Of a stretch of 64,000 nucleotides of DNA, positions 35,855 to 46,140 are shown piece by piece. Position 1 is the first letter of the stretch; each line of letters starts with the position of its first letter. The notes beneath the pieces were generated by a model. It saw only the letters and a list, made by a program, of their open reading frames with translations. It was not told where the DNA came from and ran no database searches. This stretch comes from Thelephora terrestris. Taxonomy: Eukaryota > Basidiomycota > Agaricomycetes > Thelephorales > Thelephoraceae. The stretch lies in contig WIUZ02000004.1 of assembly GCA_015956445.1 (NCBI GenBank), positions 434,001 through 498,000 on the forward strand, in the 5' to 3' direction. A program made the translations under genes and the position numbers.

Positions 35855-37042
35855 TCACCCGGCGAACTTGTACTTGGCTTGACCGCGCACACCCCACTGC
35901 TTTCCCGCGTCGAACCTCCACAACTTCCCCCCGTTGCTCCCACCCTCACCCGACAACTTAGCACTTGTGCAGAAGAGGATGTCCAGTTTCTCCCCTCCCC
36001 ACGCTGGGCATGTCATATACTTGGCGTCATTCGACCTCACCTCCCGGATCAACTCTCCGTCAGACTTAAAGCACAACACACACCCCTTGTTCCAAAGGGC
36101 GATCCAGATGTTTCCCTCTGTGTCCATCACCAGCCCGTCCGGCTCTCCGCCCAATAACCTCTCTAGGAGCTCTGGGGCTGTTCTTGGGGTCTTGGAATCC
36201 CCGGGTTCCCTGAAGTCCGCAAAGTCGATACAGTTGCTGATAGTTCCGGACTCGGCGTCGAAGTCGAACCTCCGGGTAAGCAGTCCGCAAGAGTCGTTGT
36301 AATACATATATTTGTTGTCAGGAGACCACCCGATTCCGTTCGAGCAGTATATCCCGTCTAGCATTTGGGTGGCAGTCCCGTCTGGGTCGAACCTCCACAG
36401 GCGACCTTTTGGGGGATAGGAACGATCGCTCAAGGGGATTTGACAGGCTTCCTCGTCCGTTTCGCCTGCCCAAAATCGCCCCTTGCAATCCACGGCACCA
36501 TCGTTGAATCTGATTTTTCCTCGAATGCTTTCAGGGAGCAGTTCTACCATCACAGGTTAGTATCCTGGCTAGCGGGCACCGCTGGCGAGACTGTCTGCTT
36601 ACGTTTGCGCATCTGGATCGCCCCATTGTTCTCGTCCACGAACGCTATCCCGAGGGTAGTCGATCCAACGTAAGATCTGGGGTGGTCTTTCCGGAATGCA
36701 ATGGCGGTCACCACATCGCTCGGAATGCGGATCTCGGCCCTAGTCGTTTTGATATCGTATGACGACAGCGGTAGAACATGGATCTGTGAGCGATTCATAA
36801 GCCTTTGTGCACCGGGTCATTGAACTCCCAGCCGTCGTACCGACGCCGAGCGAAGGTCCACGAAATGGAGGGTATTATCCTCCGGGCGATAAATTGGTCC
36901 CTCTCCGAGTTCGCACGCTGAATCTGGAACGTTGGTTTATTGAATGAGACGTTTAACCGACATAGGGGTAAGGGGGTGAGGAACGTAAGTACTCACTGTA
37001 GAAGGGTTCGCCAAAGTAAACGACCTCGTGAGTCTCGGGCAT
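35855..37042 (-). CDS. SMP-30/gluconolactonase-like beta-propeller protein
   Basis: The N-terminal exon MPETHEVVYFGEPFY joins to ELGEGPIYRPEDNTLHFVDL, then SQIHVLPLSSYDIKTTRAEI, IRFNDGAVDCKGRFWAGETD, GIYCSNGIGWSPDNKYMYYN, EPDGLVMDTEGNIWIALWN and CPAWGGEKLDILFCTSA. The E near the start, the N in FNDGAVD, the N in SNGIGWSPD and the D in GEPDGLVMD are the usual divalent-metal ligands of the SMP-30/gluconolactonase propeller. Such enzymes hydrolyse sugar lactones (or related esters) in the cytosol. The substrate is not predictable. The join near 36800-36840 is uncertain and may use a 42-nt intron with a GTCGGT donor. It ends only 26 bases from the convergent E(z) gene. Confidence 0.88.
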
Positions 37043-37416
37043 CTTTGCGAGGCGGTGAAGTCTGGTAAGTTGAGGCCGCAAGCTATTTATCTGTGCAGGG
37101 AAGTATGATCAGGTACAAGTTATGGGGTCAAGGATCTAGGAGCGAGTTTACGGTCCGCTGTCCAGAAGATTGGACACCTTTCCGGATAAACGGTAGCACA
37201 CCGCACCCTAGAATCGCATGTGGGCAACAAAGAATGCGATTGGCATGGCATGTGGTCCAAACGATCAAAGGGGTTGGTCGGGACAATCAAACTTTCAACC
37301 AACTCGTTCACACCTCGGGACGTGCAGACGGTTACGTGGAATGTTTTTCAGGTGATACAGTGTGCAAAACAACAGCGATGTGGGTCGAGGTGGTTCTCTC
37401 TCCCGGGTACACAACA
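37043..37416. other. Intergenic, no gene seen
   Basis: 374 bases between the SMP-30 gene start and the EGD1 stop, both on the minus strand. No coding signal. It should contain the SMP-30 gene promoter. Confidence 0.5.
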
Positions 37417-38144
37417 TCAGTTCAACTCCTCCAAGTTGTCCTCCTTTGTCTCTTCGGCTGGCTTCTCCTCAATGTTGACCGCCGCATCGAAGTTTTCCAC
37501 CAGATCAGGGACATCGTCGTCGTCGTCATCCCCAGCCGATGGCCGCTTCTGATTTTGCTGGATGGCCTGGTAGGACTCAGCCAGCTTACGCAGCGAAGCC
37601 AGAGAGTCGGGTCCGAGCTGGTTGAGGATGCCGGGAACAAGTTCGGTCAACTCCTTCACTTGTCCGGCTCCGTACACGGCAAAGGTGTTGGCAGAAACGG
37701 CGGCATGAACTGCAGATTAGATGACACGTGGTGAGCAGCGTACTTCCGGGAGGGAGCGGGATCCCGAACTGAGGTCGGGAATGTGTGATCACACCTTTGG
37801 GGGCGCTGAAGTGTAGCACGTTTCCGTCTTCCCTGAACATGTTGACCTCCTCCACTCCGGGGATGGGCTGGACGTTAAGCTTCTTCAGGGCGCCCTGTAG
37901 TTTTTTATCGTCCTGGGCGCCCGATGGTTTGGTTTTCCTGACCACCTTCCGGCGGACTGTGCCCTTTCCACCTGAAGAGGCACGGAATTAACCGAAGAAT
38001 TGCAACGTAGAGCGAATGAGAGACGAGAAAGACGAAGATAAGGAGAATAATCAGAAGGCAAGGCCACGACCCGCATCTGGGACGCTCACCGATCCTATTG
38101 GCAGCAGCCTGAGCCTTAAGTTTGGCTATTTTTTCAGGATCCAT
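37417..38144 (-). CDS. EGD1: Nascent polypeptide-associated complex subunit beta
   Basis: Exons 38144-38090, 37971-37795 and 37709-37417 give 174 residues. The start [20 protein letters not shown] and the ribosome-binding basic stretch ([12 protein letters not shown]) are followed by the NAC domain ([40 protein letters not shown]) and an acidic C-terminus ([17 protein letters not shown]). NAC-beta pairs with NAC-alpha (EGD2) at the ribosome exit tunnel and shields nascent chains. Length and ends match the family. It is transcribed head to head with the SSAT-like gene. Confidence 0.96.
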
Positions 38145-38339
38145 CGAAGGCGGGGTGGGCGGTTCACAGATTACGGGGAGGGAGCGTAAGATTCGAAATC
38201 GTGGTGGATCGCGGAAAACAAGGTTCACCGCTTCGGCTCTTGCCGTGATCTTCAGCCACAGCACCATGGCGTCTGTTTCCTACCACCCTCCTGGCCATCC
38301 TATACCTGAACGTTTGAACCCTTGGGACCCCAGTTTACA
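38145..38339. promoter_or_regulatory. Shared head-to-head promoter of EGD1 and the SSAT-like gene
   Basis: 195 bases lie between the two outward-facing start codons. EGD1 is normally highly expressed, so the acetyltransferase gene may share its promoter activity. No TATA box was noted. Confidence 0.55.
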
Positions 38340-39257
38340 ATGGCCGAGTTTTATATCAGAGAGGCAAAGCCCGAGGACGTCGTAAGCACGGGGTTCGGTG
38401 TGCCAGTGCCTCGAACGTGCCTGATCAGACAGTAGCAAACCATTCTGGATCTTATCTTCGAGCTCGTGCGTACTATCGAATATTCTGCCCCACACGGCCA
38501 TACCATCTCTGAGCAAACCCTAGGCCGTATATGAAAAAGCTCCAGAGCAAGTAAAAGCAACCCCAGAGATAGTGAGCTTGATCGATCTTCACCTTCATCG
38601 TTTGGCAGACGGCATTTCCTCAATTTGGCTCCGTACTGCAGCTACGCCATAGCCTCTTCGAAAACCCGTCTGCGTATGCTCTACTGGCCTTCTCCGATTC
38701 ACATGAGCCAGTCGGTTTTGCTCTCTACTTCTTCAACTTCTCTACGTGGACGGGCAAGCCAGGGATATACGTCAGCATTTCCTCGCGAAATGCCGGAGCG
38801 GGCTCTGTCTGACCATGTGTGTAGCTCGAGGACCTCTATGTGAGGGAATCGTCCAGGGGGCTCGGGATTGGCAAAGCGCTGTTTGGGCATCTGGGAAAGG
38901 TTGCTCAAGAGAAGGTCTGGACTCTCATTACATTGCGTACAGTCATTCATTGAACCAGCATGCAGGGGTGCTCCCGAGTAGACTGGTCGGTGCTCAAGGT
39001 AATTGAATGGAAAGCGGTGATTTGCCGCCATTGACTGCAGGTCTATAGTGGAACCAGCCATCCATTGATTTTTATGAGAAAGCCCTGAACGCCACCCGCA
39101 TGGAAGGTGACAAGTGTCCCCCCCCATTCAACTCAATGACTTCCTTCGCTGAAATTATCCCCCCTATGTAGAATGGGTGGGGATGCGACTCGAGGGCGAT
39201 GGAGTCCGTAATCTGGACAAATTTCTGACACCCAACGTTGCCCCCCATTCTGTATGA
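38340..39257 (+). CDS. SSAT-like GNAT acetyltransferase (diamine N-acetyltransferase type)
   Basis: Eight small exons (38340-38381, 38436-38465, 38524-38571, 38609-38770, 38825-38914, 38966-38998, 39049-39106, 39172-39257) sum to exactly 182 residues. The N-terminus MAEFYIREAKPEDVQTILDL leads to ELAVYEKAPEQVKAT. The motif GFALYFFNFSTWTGKPGIYL/EDLYVRESSRGLGIGKALFG (acetyl-CoA loop R-G-x-G-I-G) and the end VDWSVLKWNQPSIDFYEKAL then EEWVGMRLEGDGVRNL match spermidine/spermine or thialysine N-acetyltransferases. It probably acetylates a small diamine or amino acid with acetyl-CoA in the cytosol. Two exons are 30 and 33 nt long. It ends 60 bases from the convergent coactosin gene. Confidence 0.9.
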
Positions 39258-39317
39258 ATACAAAAAGAGGGACCCTGCAAACGAGTGGTAATTCATTCGT
39301 ACAGAGACGTGTCATAG

Positions 39318-40003
39318 TTACACGCCGTCGTAGCTCGCACCGCCAGCCTGTATACGCGCGATATTTTAGTCACAAGGCAGTACAAAACAACCAAGCGTGG
39401 CAGACCTTTCGCAGTCGAACAATGATGGGACCCTCCTTGAGATCGTCCCTTTCTCTCGCGGCAACTTCAATGGAGAATACTCTCAAAGCAGACTTAACAT
39501 CTGCCAAATGAACGGATATCTGGCACTGGGGTCAATAGCTGTTGGATTGCAGACCGGGAGAGAAAACTCGCCTTGCCTTTCCTCATGACTTTGGTATCTT
39601 TTCCAATCCACGAAACTAAAACGAACTTTTCCCTCTGGGATTCCTTATCGTTAGAGAAAGCCACACGAGCGTATCCAAAAGATGCCCTAGAATCGCTCAG
39701 AATTTCGCTTAGTTCGTTCAAGCCGCCGGAGCCTGTCTGGGTGAGGACCAGTGTATCGGAGCGGTCGTTCTGGGTTTCCGCAAAGAAAAGTCAGCGGCCG
39801 CAGCGATTCCTCGTGCGTATGAGGGTGGAAGAAACCTCATGCCTCGTAGTCAAGCAGCAGCCAATTGGTATCTGATTTATCGGACCGAACGTCGAGGTAT
39901 GCTATGAAAACATAGCATTTGGTGTTATTATGGCGCCGGCGTTTGTTTCACATTTGTTCGGAAACTAACCTTCCTGTATTTTAGGATTTGAAACGTCGGC
40001 CAT
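39318..40003 (-). CDS. Coactosin-like ADF-homology protein
   Basis: Spliced exons read MADVSNPKIQE, AYLDVRSDKSDTNWLLLDYE, NDRSDTLVLTQTGSGGLNEL, SEILSDSRASFGYARVAFSN, REKFVLVSWIGKDTKVMRKG, DVKSALRVFSIEVAARERDD and IVRLRKAGGASYDGV. This is a complete single ADF-H domain of the coactosin class (ends in KAGGASYD), an F-actin side-binding protein of the cytoplasm. About 140 residues is the normal length. The intron at 39842-39770 begins GC rather than GT on the coding strand. The alternative GT reading hits a stop, so a GC-AG intron is the best model. The intron between KVMRKG and DVKSAL is less certain. Confidence 0.9.
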
Positions 40004-40212
40004 GTCGAAATTACCAATAGGATAAACCCGACAGGGAAGAAACTGAGAAAGTATGGTATATGCGGGAAACGGTAACTGCCACCAGCGAACGGTAACCAGC
40101 GATCGCCTCGCAAATTGCCGGGACTTTACGCACCCTCTCTCCATCATCACCCATCAGCATCGGCCGTCCAGAGGCCCACACGTTTTCGCCTTGAGGCAGA
40201 CCACCACAGTCA
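40004..40212. promoter_or_regulatory. Shared head-to-head promoter of coactosin and RRG9 genes
   Basis: 209 bases separate the two start codons, which face away from each other. No TATA box was noted. A GATCG/CGATC-containing GC-rich stretch near 40100 is unremarkable. Confidence 0.5.
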
Positions 40213-40914
40213 TTGATGGCGCTGTCACAGTTGCGTGCAGGTCTTCGATGCGTGTCAAATTGGACTGCATGTGTAGCTCACAGAGGAGTTCGAACCGCCG
40301 CGTCAAAGGTTCAGTTCTCCGTCCCTCTTGACGATTACGATGAGGACTACGGCGACTGCACACACGCAGCACCCCCATCCAGTTCATCTGTATTGTCAAA
40401 ACGCGACTGGACGACCTATACCCCCAAACCGCCACCCTCGCTGAAGCCACATTCCGACAGCGCTGGTCAAGAGCCATCATCATCGTTCGCAGAGCTCGAA
40501 CGGCGGCCCGTGTTCCATATTCCAAAAAAGGCTATACAAAAGTCAACTCCTGTTGCAGCGCGATTGCACCGTGACAGGATGAAGCGTTCCTTCCCGCAGG
40601 GTTGGTCCCCACCTCACAAACTCTCCAGACAAGCCATGGACGGGTTACGCGTTTTACATGCGCACGATCCTGAGAAATTTTCCACGCCGAAACTAGCTGA
40701 GAGGTTTCGGATCAGCCCTGAGGCGGTTCGACGAATACTACGGGGACAATGGGAACCCACGCCCGAACAGAGGGTCCGACTTTTACGGCGGGAAATGCGG
40801 GAAAAACAGTCTTGGATAGAAGCAAGGAGGGCGGCAGAGCGTGAGGAATTCAAAGAATTAGGGGGCGGACGAACGAATTGCAAGCGAACAGGGGATAAAC
40901 TGACATTCATCTGA
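40213..40914 (+). CDS. RRG9: Mitochondrial RRG9 / neugrin-like protein
   Basis: A single uninterrupted exon of 233 residues, unusual in this intron-rich window. The N-terminus (MALSQLRAGLRCVSNWTACV, Arg-containing, no acids) looks like a mitochondrial presequence. The conserved core is GWSPPHKLSRQAMDGLRVLH, HDPEKFSTPKLAERFRISPE and AVRRILRGQWEPT, matching the RRG9/neugrin family. It is followed by a charged helix (LRREMREKQSWIEARRAAER). Yeast Rrg9 is required for mitochondrial genome maintenance and respiratory growth, and the animal relative neugrin acts in mitoribosome assembly. Confidence 0.9.
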   Translation: MMALSQLRAGLRCVSNWTACVAHRGVRTAASKVQFSVPLDDYDEDYGDCTHAAPPSSSSVLSKRDWTTYTPKPPPSLKPHSDSAGQEPSSSFAELERRPVFHIPKKAIQKSTPVAARLHRDRMKRSFPQGWSPPHKLSRQAMDGLRVLHAHDPEKFSTPKLAERFRISPEAVRRILRGQWEPTPEQRVRLLRREMREKQSWIEARRAAEREEFKELGGGRTNCKRTGDKLTFI

Positions 40915-41109
40915 CGATTAAAAGTAGGAAATTACTGGTCCGAGCGTCCATGTTACAGTAAGTACAATAAAGTAGCTCTACTACTGTCCGCGTATCTTAC
41001 AACGCAATAGTGAAGATCCAGGGGGCACCCATAATTACACGGAGAAACGAAACGAAAGACTGGCGAAATAGAAAGAAAAGATACCACGTCCGATGATGAT
41101 TCCGATGGC

Positions 41110-42956
41110 TCAATAATTTACCTCATACTGAATGAAACATGAATCTTTAGGGGGCTTGCAACCAAGTATATCGTTCCAATTCGGCCTCGGTACCGTTTCC
41201 AGGTGCTTGCCTCCTTTATCGACAACCGAAAAGTCAATGCCGAGAAGGAATATAGCCGAGAGCAACTTCATCTCGACCTTGGCGAGTCGTTGGCCCAAGC
41301 AGGTGATTTTACCTGCGGAATTCACAAGAGCGTTAGTCAGCGACTCCCGAGATGGGGTTTCATAGGTCATACCTCCACCCCAGCCAACGTAGGAGTATCG
41401 TGCGTCAGGAAGAGGTCGGCTGGGATCAAATCTCCATGGATCGGGGTACAGCTCCTCGTTCAGATGAACGTCGCTGAAGGGGTAAACGACGTAATGTCCA
41501 GAAGGAACGAGTTTCCCGTCGATATGTACGTCTGGCCCCATATTCTTCCGAATAGCGGTGTGAGGTTGCGCCAGCCTTGTGGTCTCGTGTATCAACGCAT
41601 CGAGGACAGGAGTAGAACCTTCCCACACGTTCAACGGGATTTGTGCGAGTGCGGCGGAGAGATCGGACAGGGGAGCGCCTGCCTTGTAGGGCGCCAATGA
41701 GTGCGTGAACACGAGGGACTCGATTTCCGCGTGTGCTTTTGCCTTCCACTCAGGGTGTGCGCCGAGGTAGGTTAACAACCAGCTTGCTGAATGGGGCGTC
41801 AGATGATGAAGTTGTTCCTTGAACACAAGTTGCGCACCTGTTGTACCGGTCGAACGCGCACCAGCGATGATCAGTCCCATCATGAATCCCACCACCACCA
41901 TGTTGTCATCTCCGCTTTCCAATAGCATCTGCAGCGTATCGTCCCGTGGTTTCCCGCTCTTCAGTCGCGTTTCAATGGCTTGAGTGACGATATCGTAGAT
42001 CCTCTTGGTGGCGAGTAGTTTCCTGATCATGCCCCGACCCGGCCACCAGGGTAATAAAATAGCAGAAGGAGTGTTGCCTTCGTCGATCTCATCGTACAGA
42101 TGTTTGAGGCGCTGAACGATCGCAGGGTCATCCGCTATTTCTGCTCCGGTCAAGGATCGAACGGTGAGTTGGAAAATAAGCTAGATGGGCATGTAAGCGC
42201 TTCCGTGAACGAGTCAAAAACCGGCAATACAAACATCATATATACTCGGGAATGGATCGAGCCGACCACGTTTTCCCCAGGCGTCGATGGCGCTGCAACT
42301 GTCTGCCAAAAGCTGCGGAATCACTATTAATGAACGGGGGTTAGGGATGGTTCTGGTAGGAAACGTGGATTTCACATACGGTTCGACAGGCTCGCCTGGG
42401 TCTGTACCATGGCCAATCGTCGATAAATATGGGCGATGGTCTTTCCGTGAAGGTCTGAAGTGACGCCCCTAACCATGGGGATCTAAAAAGAAGCGGGCGT
42501 CAGGGGGCGTGTCCGCAACGGACCAACTGAAAAGGCTAACACCACCGAGCAGGTCCTTGAAGCCAGGGTGTATGTCGAAACCCTTAGCCGCCAGAAACGT
42601 TGATCTGCCGCTTTCACCGGAAACGGCCACCACTGGTTTCTATTGAATCGACGTGTGAGCAACGTAACCGGTGTGCACTGGACTTGACGTACAGTTAACA
42701 GCCGAAACTGGAATACGGTTTCCCCAGTACTCTGGAATCCCCAGTTTAAAAAGTCGTAACGATTGCGAACGAAAGGAACGATGTTGGAAATAGATAAGCT
42801 ATTCAAGGACGAGGGCATGTCGTCCCTCTTAGTTGTCCACCGGTGGACGGCATACTCGCACAGGAGCAGCAATATAATAACGAGGACGACGATATGCCAG
42901 AACGGTCCCGTGGTGAGGACGTCCCGGACGAACACCGACAGTCCAGCGGGATGCAT
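41110..42956 (-). CDS. Cytochrome P450 monooxygenase
   Basis: The N-terminal membrane anchor (HIVVLVIILLLLCEYAVHRW) starts from MHPAGLSVF. Downstream exons read VVAVSGESGRSTFLAAKGFD, GKTIAHIYRRLAMVQTQASL and PQLLADSCSAIDAWGKRGRL. The I-helix region is GLIIAGARSTGTTGA, the K-helix ExxR is within HETTRL, and the PERF-like region is DPWRFDPSRPL. The heme loop WGGGKITCLGQRLAKVEM is created by splicing out about 62 nt; cysteine is the heme ligand, and W replaces the usual F of FxxGxxxCxG. It is an ER-bound oxygenase of unknown substrate, likely of a fungus-specific clan related to CYP51/CYP6001-like enzymes. The stop is TAA at 41110. Confidence 0.92.
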
Positions 42957-45467
42957 AATAGGGGAGAGAGGGAGGGGAGTAGAGTTCAGTTAGGTGAGAG
43001 AACAGAGTATTTAAGGACGCCAGAGGGTGCGAGGCGGCATGCAGACATCGCCTGGTGGGTTTTATAACATTCGGCGGCTCCGAGTTTGAAATAGCGAAGA
43101 AACGAGTTTGTGATGGAAGCGGTCGAATTGTTTAGAGGAGCATTTGGGTAGGATCTGGCTAGCAACAATATGAACGAGCCGGAGCCGAAGGAGATCACCG
43201 CACCCGCGACAAAACGGTAGCGGCCACGAGTTTTCCAGAGCAAATTGCCGCCTGGACTGCCAGCCGGTCGGCGTCGACGTTTGTGCGGTGAGATTCATTG
43301 GCAACATCGGCCCTCATGGATCCGAGATGTGGATGTTCCAAAACGCAGGACTGACCATAGCCTTCGGTGTCCAAAGGGCCCTAATCTGCACCATATCCGC
43401 AGTGCAAATTCCAAGATATTTGGGTGACGATTTGCGCAGATTGTGCTAGGTATTTCTTCAGGTTAGTTTGGTTTCACGAGTGGGGATTCGAAATCCGGGT
43501 TCCTGGACTTTTGTGTCTGGCTTTTGTGTATAAGGGATAACGCGGACGCGTTTGGCACAATAGGAACTAGTGGGAAAGTGTTGAACAACGTTGAAGTTGA
43601 ACGTTGCGAGTTGATCACGTCAGTTTTCCCACGATTACTCACCACAAGGCGGGAATTTCGTCACAGGACCCATATCCAAGGCCACTCAAAAGGCGGTGGT
43701 ATGAGACTAGACCAAACATGTACAATCCTCGTTGCCCTAGCCTAGCTTCGCCACTCAGGGTCTCCCCAACCGGATCACTCGTTGAGAAATTGCCGCGGTT
43801 TGCAAACTCTGCGCTGTTCTACATGCGAAATAAAGCTCGGAACCCTAAGTCATCGATCACAGAGACGAACGATATATTGCTTTGATATCTCTAAGCCGCA
43901 GTACTGAGTAACTTTAGTAGGGCAGTGCCCGGTCTAGATTGACGGCGTCCAGGGAATTTTTCACCACAGGAACGTCCTATGCAAGCGCCCTGGCGGTGCC
44001 AATGACCGCCAACAGTGCCGGTGATAGATGACGTCCACCCACATGGTGAATATTTGAATCTTTGGGTTCAGGGTGAAGTCGCCAATTAAGTAGTCCGTCT
44101 GAGAGCATCCAAGATCATCAGAAATCGACCGTGCACCCCGGGCCACATAGAACCTTTCGCCCAATGGATCCTTTGCGGAACCTCAACCTTATCCTTAACC
44201 GGATTAGCTCTAGGCCTTCGTCGAATCTCGGTTCCGAATCGGGAAATCCTCCCACATAGTACGGCCAAGATGGGAATATACCGTGAACATCATCCAACTT
44301 CCAGACACCCAGATCGGTACAGTGATCGCCATGCGCGTGGCAGGGGCATTCAAGCCGCTCCCGTACACCCGAGAATCGAACGAGTAGGTGCCGCACCCTG
44401 CAATTAGTAAGATGGCGTGTGAGTACGGGTCATAGGTGCTGAACTGCCTACAGTTTGGCGCTCTCGACACTGCAGAGAACGGATGAAAGGAACCAGCCTG
44501 TCCCACATGGGTATGAAATCATTCACATAACGGCTATAGACCTCATCCCATCCGGCAGGCCCCCAAAGAACACGGGACGGAACCACGGAAGGATCACGCA
44601 ACCGTCATGAAGGGTTAGAGGGTATCCGTCCAGAGCAGTTAACACTGGATTCCAAAGACCCCCATGATGGTTAGAGGGCGTTAGCGTGAGAAATTTATGG
44701 CCGGTAGTGCGACTGGAAACGATCGTTATCATGTCAATCGGATAAGCATGACTGGGGTGGCACGGAAGCACCTTAGCGAGGATCACGTCGCGATCCAATA
44801 TCCAGGCGCGGCCCTTCCGAAAAACAGCTTGTTCCTAGCCAAATTTCTCTTCTTCTGTGACGTTTCGAGGCGCCAAAGTCGATCGTCTAAGTGTGCACTT
44901 AACGGATGGGGAAGAAGAATGGAACCAGGATCGCGGAGCACAAAAGGGCCCTGGGTAACGGCAGATACCTACGGCCGCCCAAATGCAGAGTATGGGTGTT
45001 ACTTTTCTGGGCTAAGGGAGGGGCTGTGTGGTGTACTGGACGTTGCAAGTGTCAATTACTCTCCTTTTGGAAGCACGCAGGGTCAAGGGTTGGGTCTGGG
45101 AGAGGGATAGATGCCTGAGATTCCGTGCAGAAAGGTAAAGCGTGTGGCCTATCCCCTTGGGCCACCCCCACTCTGGATTTGAGCTGGATTCCAGCCTAGC
45201 GTGACCGAGGATCGCGGAACTTTAGGATATCCTGATGATGATCCAATGCAACCCGGTAGGTCGTTCCTAAGTCAGGAAGAACCTGTAGGAAACCCGAATC
45301 TTCTCACCAGGCCACTTGGTCGAGGTTCACGTCAAGCGGTCCCGTCGGCACTTGCCATTTGTTTCTAGTTTCCCAAGTCGATGCCAAACAAAACCACGTG
45401 GTTATCAACACTTCTCCCTCAACCATTCCAAACTCTTCCAAACCTGAAAACTTGACCAAAATCCACC
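42957..45467. other. Gene-poor stretch of about 2.5 kb
   Basis: No assembled gene. On the minus strand at 43960-44800 several frames (for example DEVYSRYVNDFIPMWDRLVP and ATRMAITVPIWVSGSWMMFT) look weakly protein-like but lie in different frames with no good splice sites. They may be a decayed gene. No mobile-element motif was seen. Confidence 0.45.
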
Positions 45468-45972
45468 ATGCCAGGTCAACGGAATGCTACTGATGTCGTT
45501 GCAGAAAAACACCAACCGTTTGATCACCTCACTACTGTGGTCCAGCCGTTCGAGACGGAGGGCTCACGAGATGTCGAGTTTCAGCAGAGTGCGCGAACCG
45601 TTCCGACCATCGGCGACGCGACCTAACCAGTACCGTTAAACTTACACCAGAGATAAACAAGGTTCTACTCGACCTGGTCCTCCAGTTTCACGCGTGGGCA
45701 GCCGCCAAGCCCACCCGCGAACACGAAAGCGCCACCGAACTGCTTGAAAAGGAGGTCAACTTCATCATAGAGAAAGAAAAATCACAAGGCAGGTGTTCAG
45801 TACCCTCAAGATCTTGCGTCGGTACGCGTTATGTCGTCCAGATCGCCTCACTTCGTCTCTTTGTCCCTGTTTTACACCCGCTGACGCGCCAAAAGAACAA
45901 ACGCGCGCCATGTTGGGTGACTTCATCAAGAGTGTCAGATCTGCGCTAGCTGCCCTAGGAGAGACTCTGTGA
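45468..45972 (+). pseudogene. Small frame-broken gene of unknown function
   Basis: From ATG at 45468 the frame reads MPGQRNATDVVAEKHQPFDH to a stop at 45624. The following bases read TVKLTPEINKVLLDLVLQFH and AKPTREHESATELLEKEVNF, and then, in a third frame, VFSTLKILRRYALCRP to KEQTRAMLGDFIKSVRSALA and a stop at 45970. Each frame change is by one base next to a short homopolymer (near 45623 and at AAAAA about 45777-45781). All pieces look coding and helical. Either this is a pseudogene, or the assembly has two indels, or it has introns I cannot see. The family is not recognised. Confidence 0.45.
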
Positions 45973-46140
45973 CGTTCCCTTGTGCTTCCTCGGCCCTTGC
46001 TATTCGTCTTGCTGCATGATTTCAAATCTCCAACTGTTTTCCAGCTGTTCTCTGTATGCGTAACCTTCCGAGGAGAGTCATCGTAGATTAATGGAATGTC
46101 AAAAATACAATCCGTGGTGGTGCAATCAGAAACAAATTAT

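Noticed and set aside
43960-44800. Minus-strand gene in the 43-45 kb gap
   Set aside because: Protein-like fragments occur, but they lie in different frames without usable splice sites and match no family I know. Mentioned only as a possible relic.
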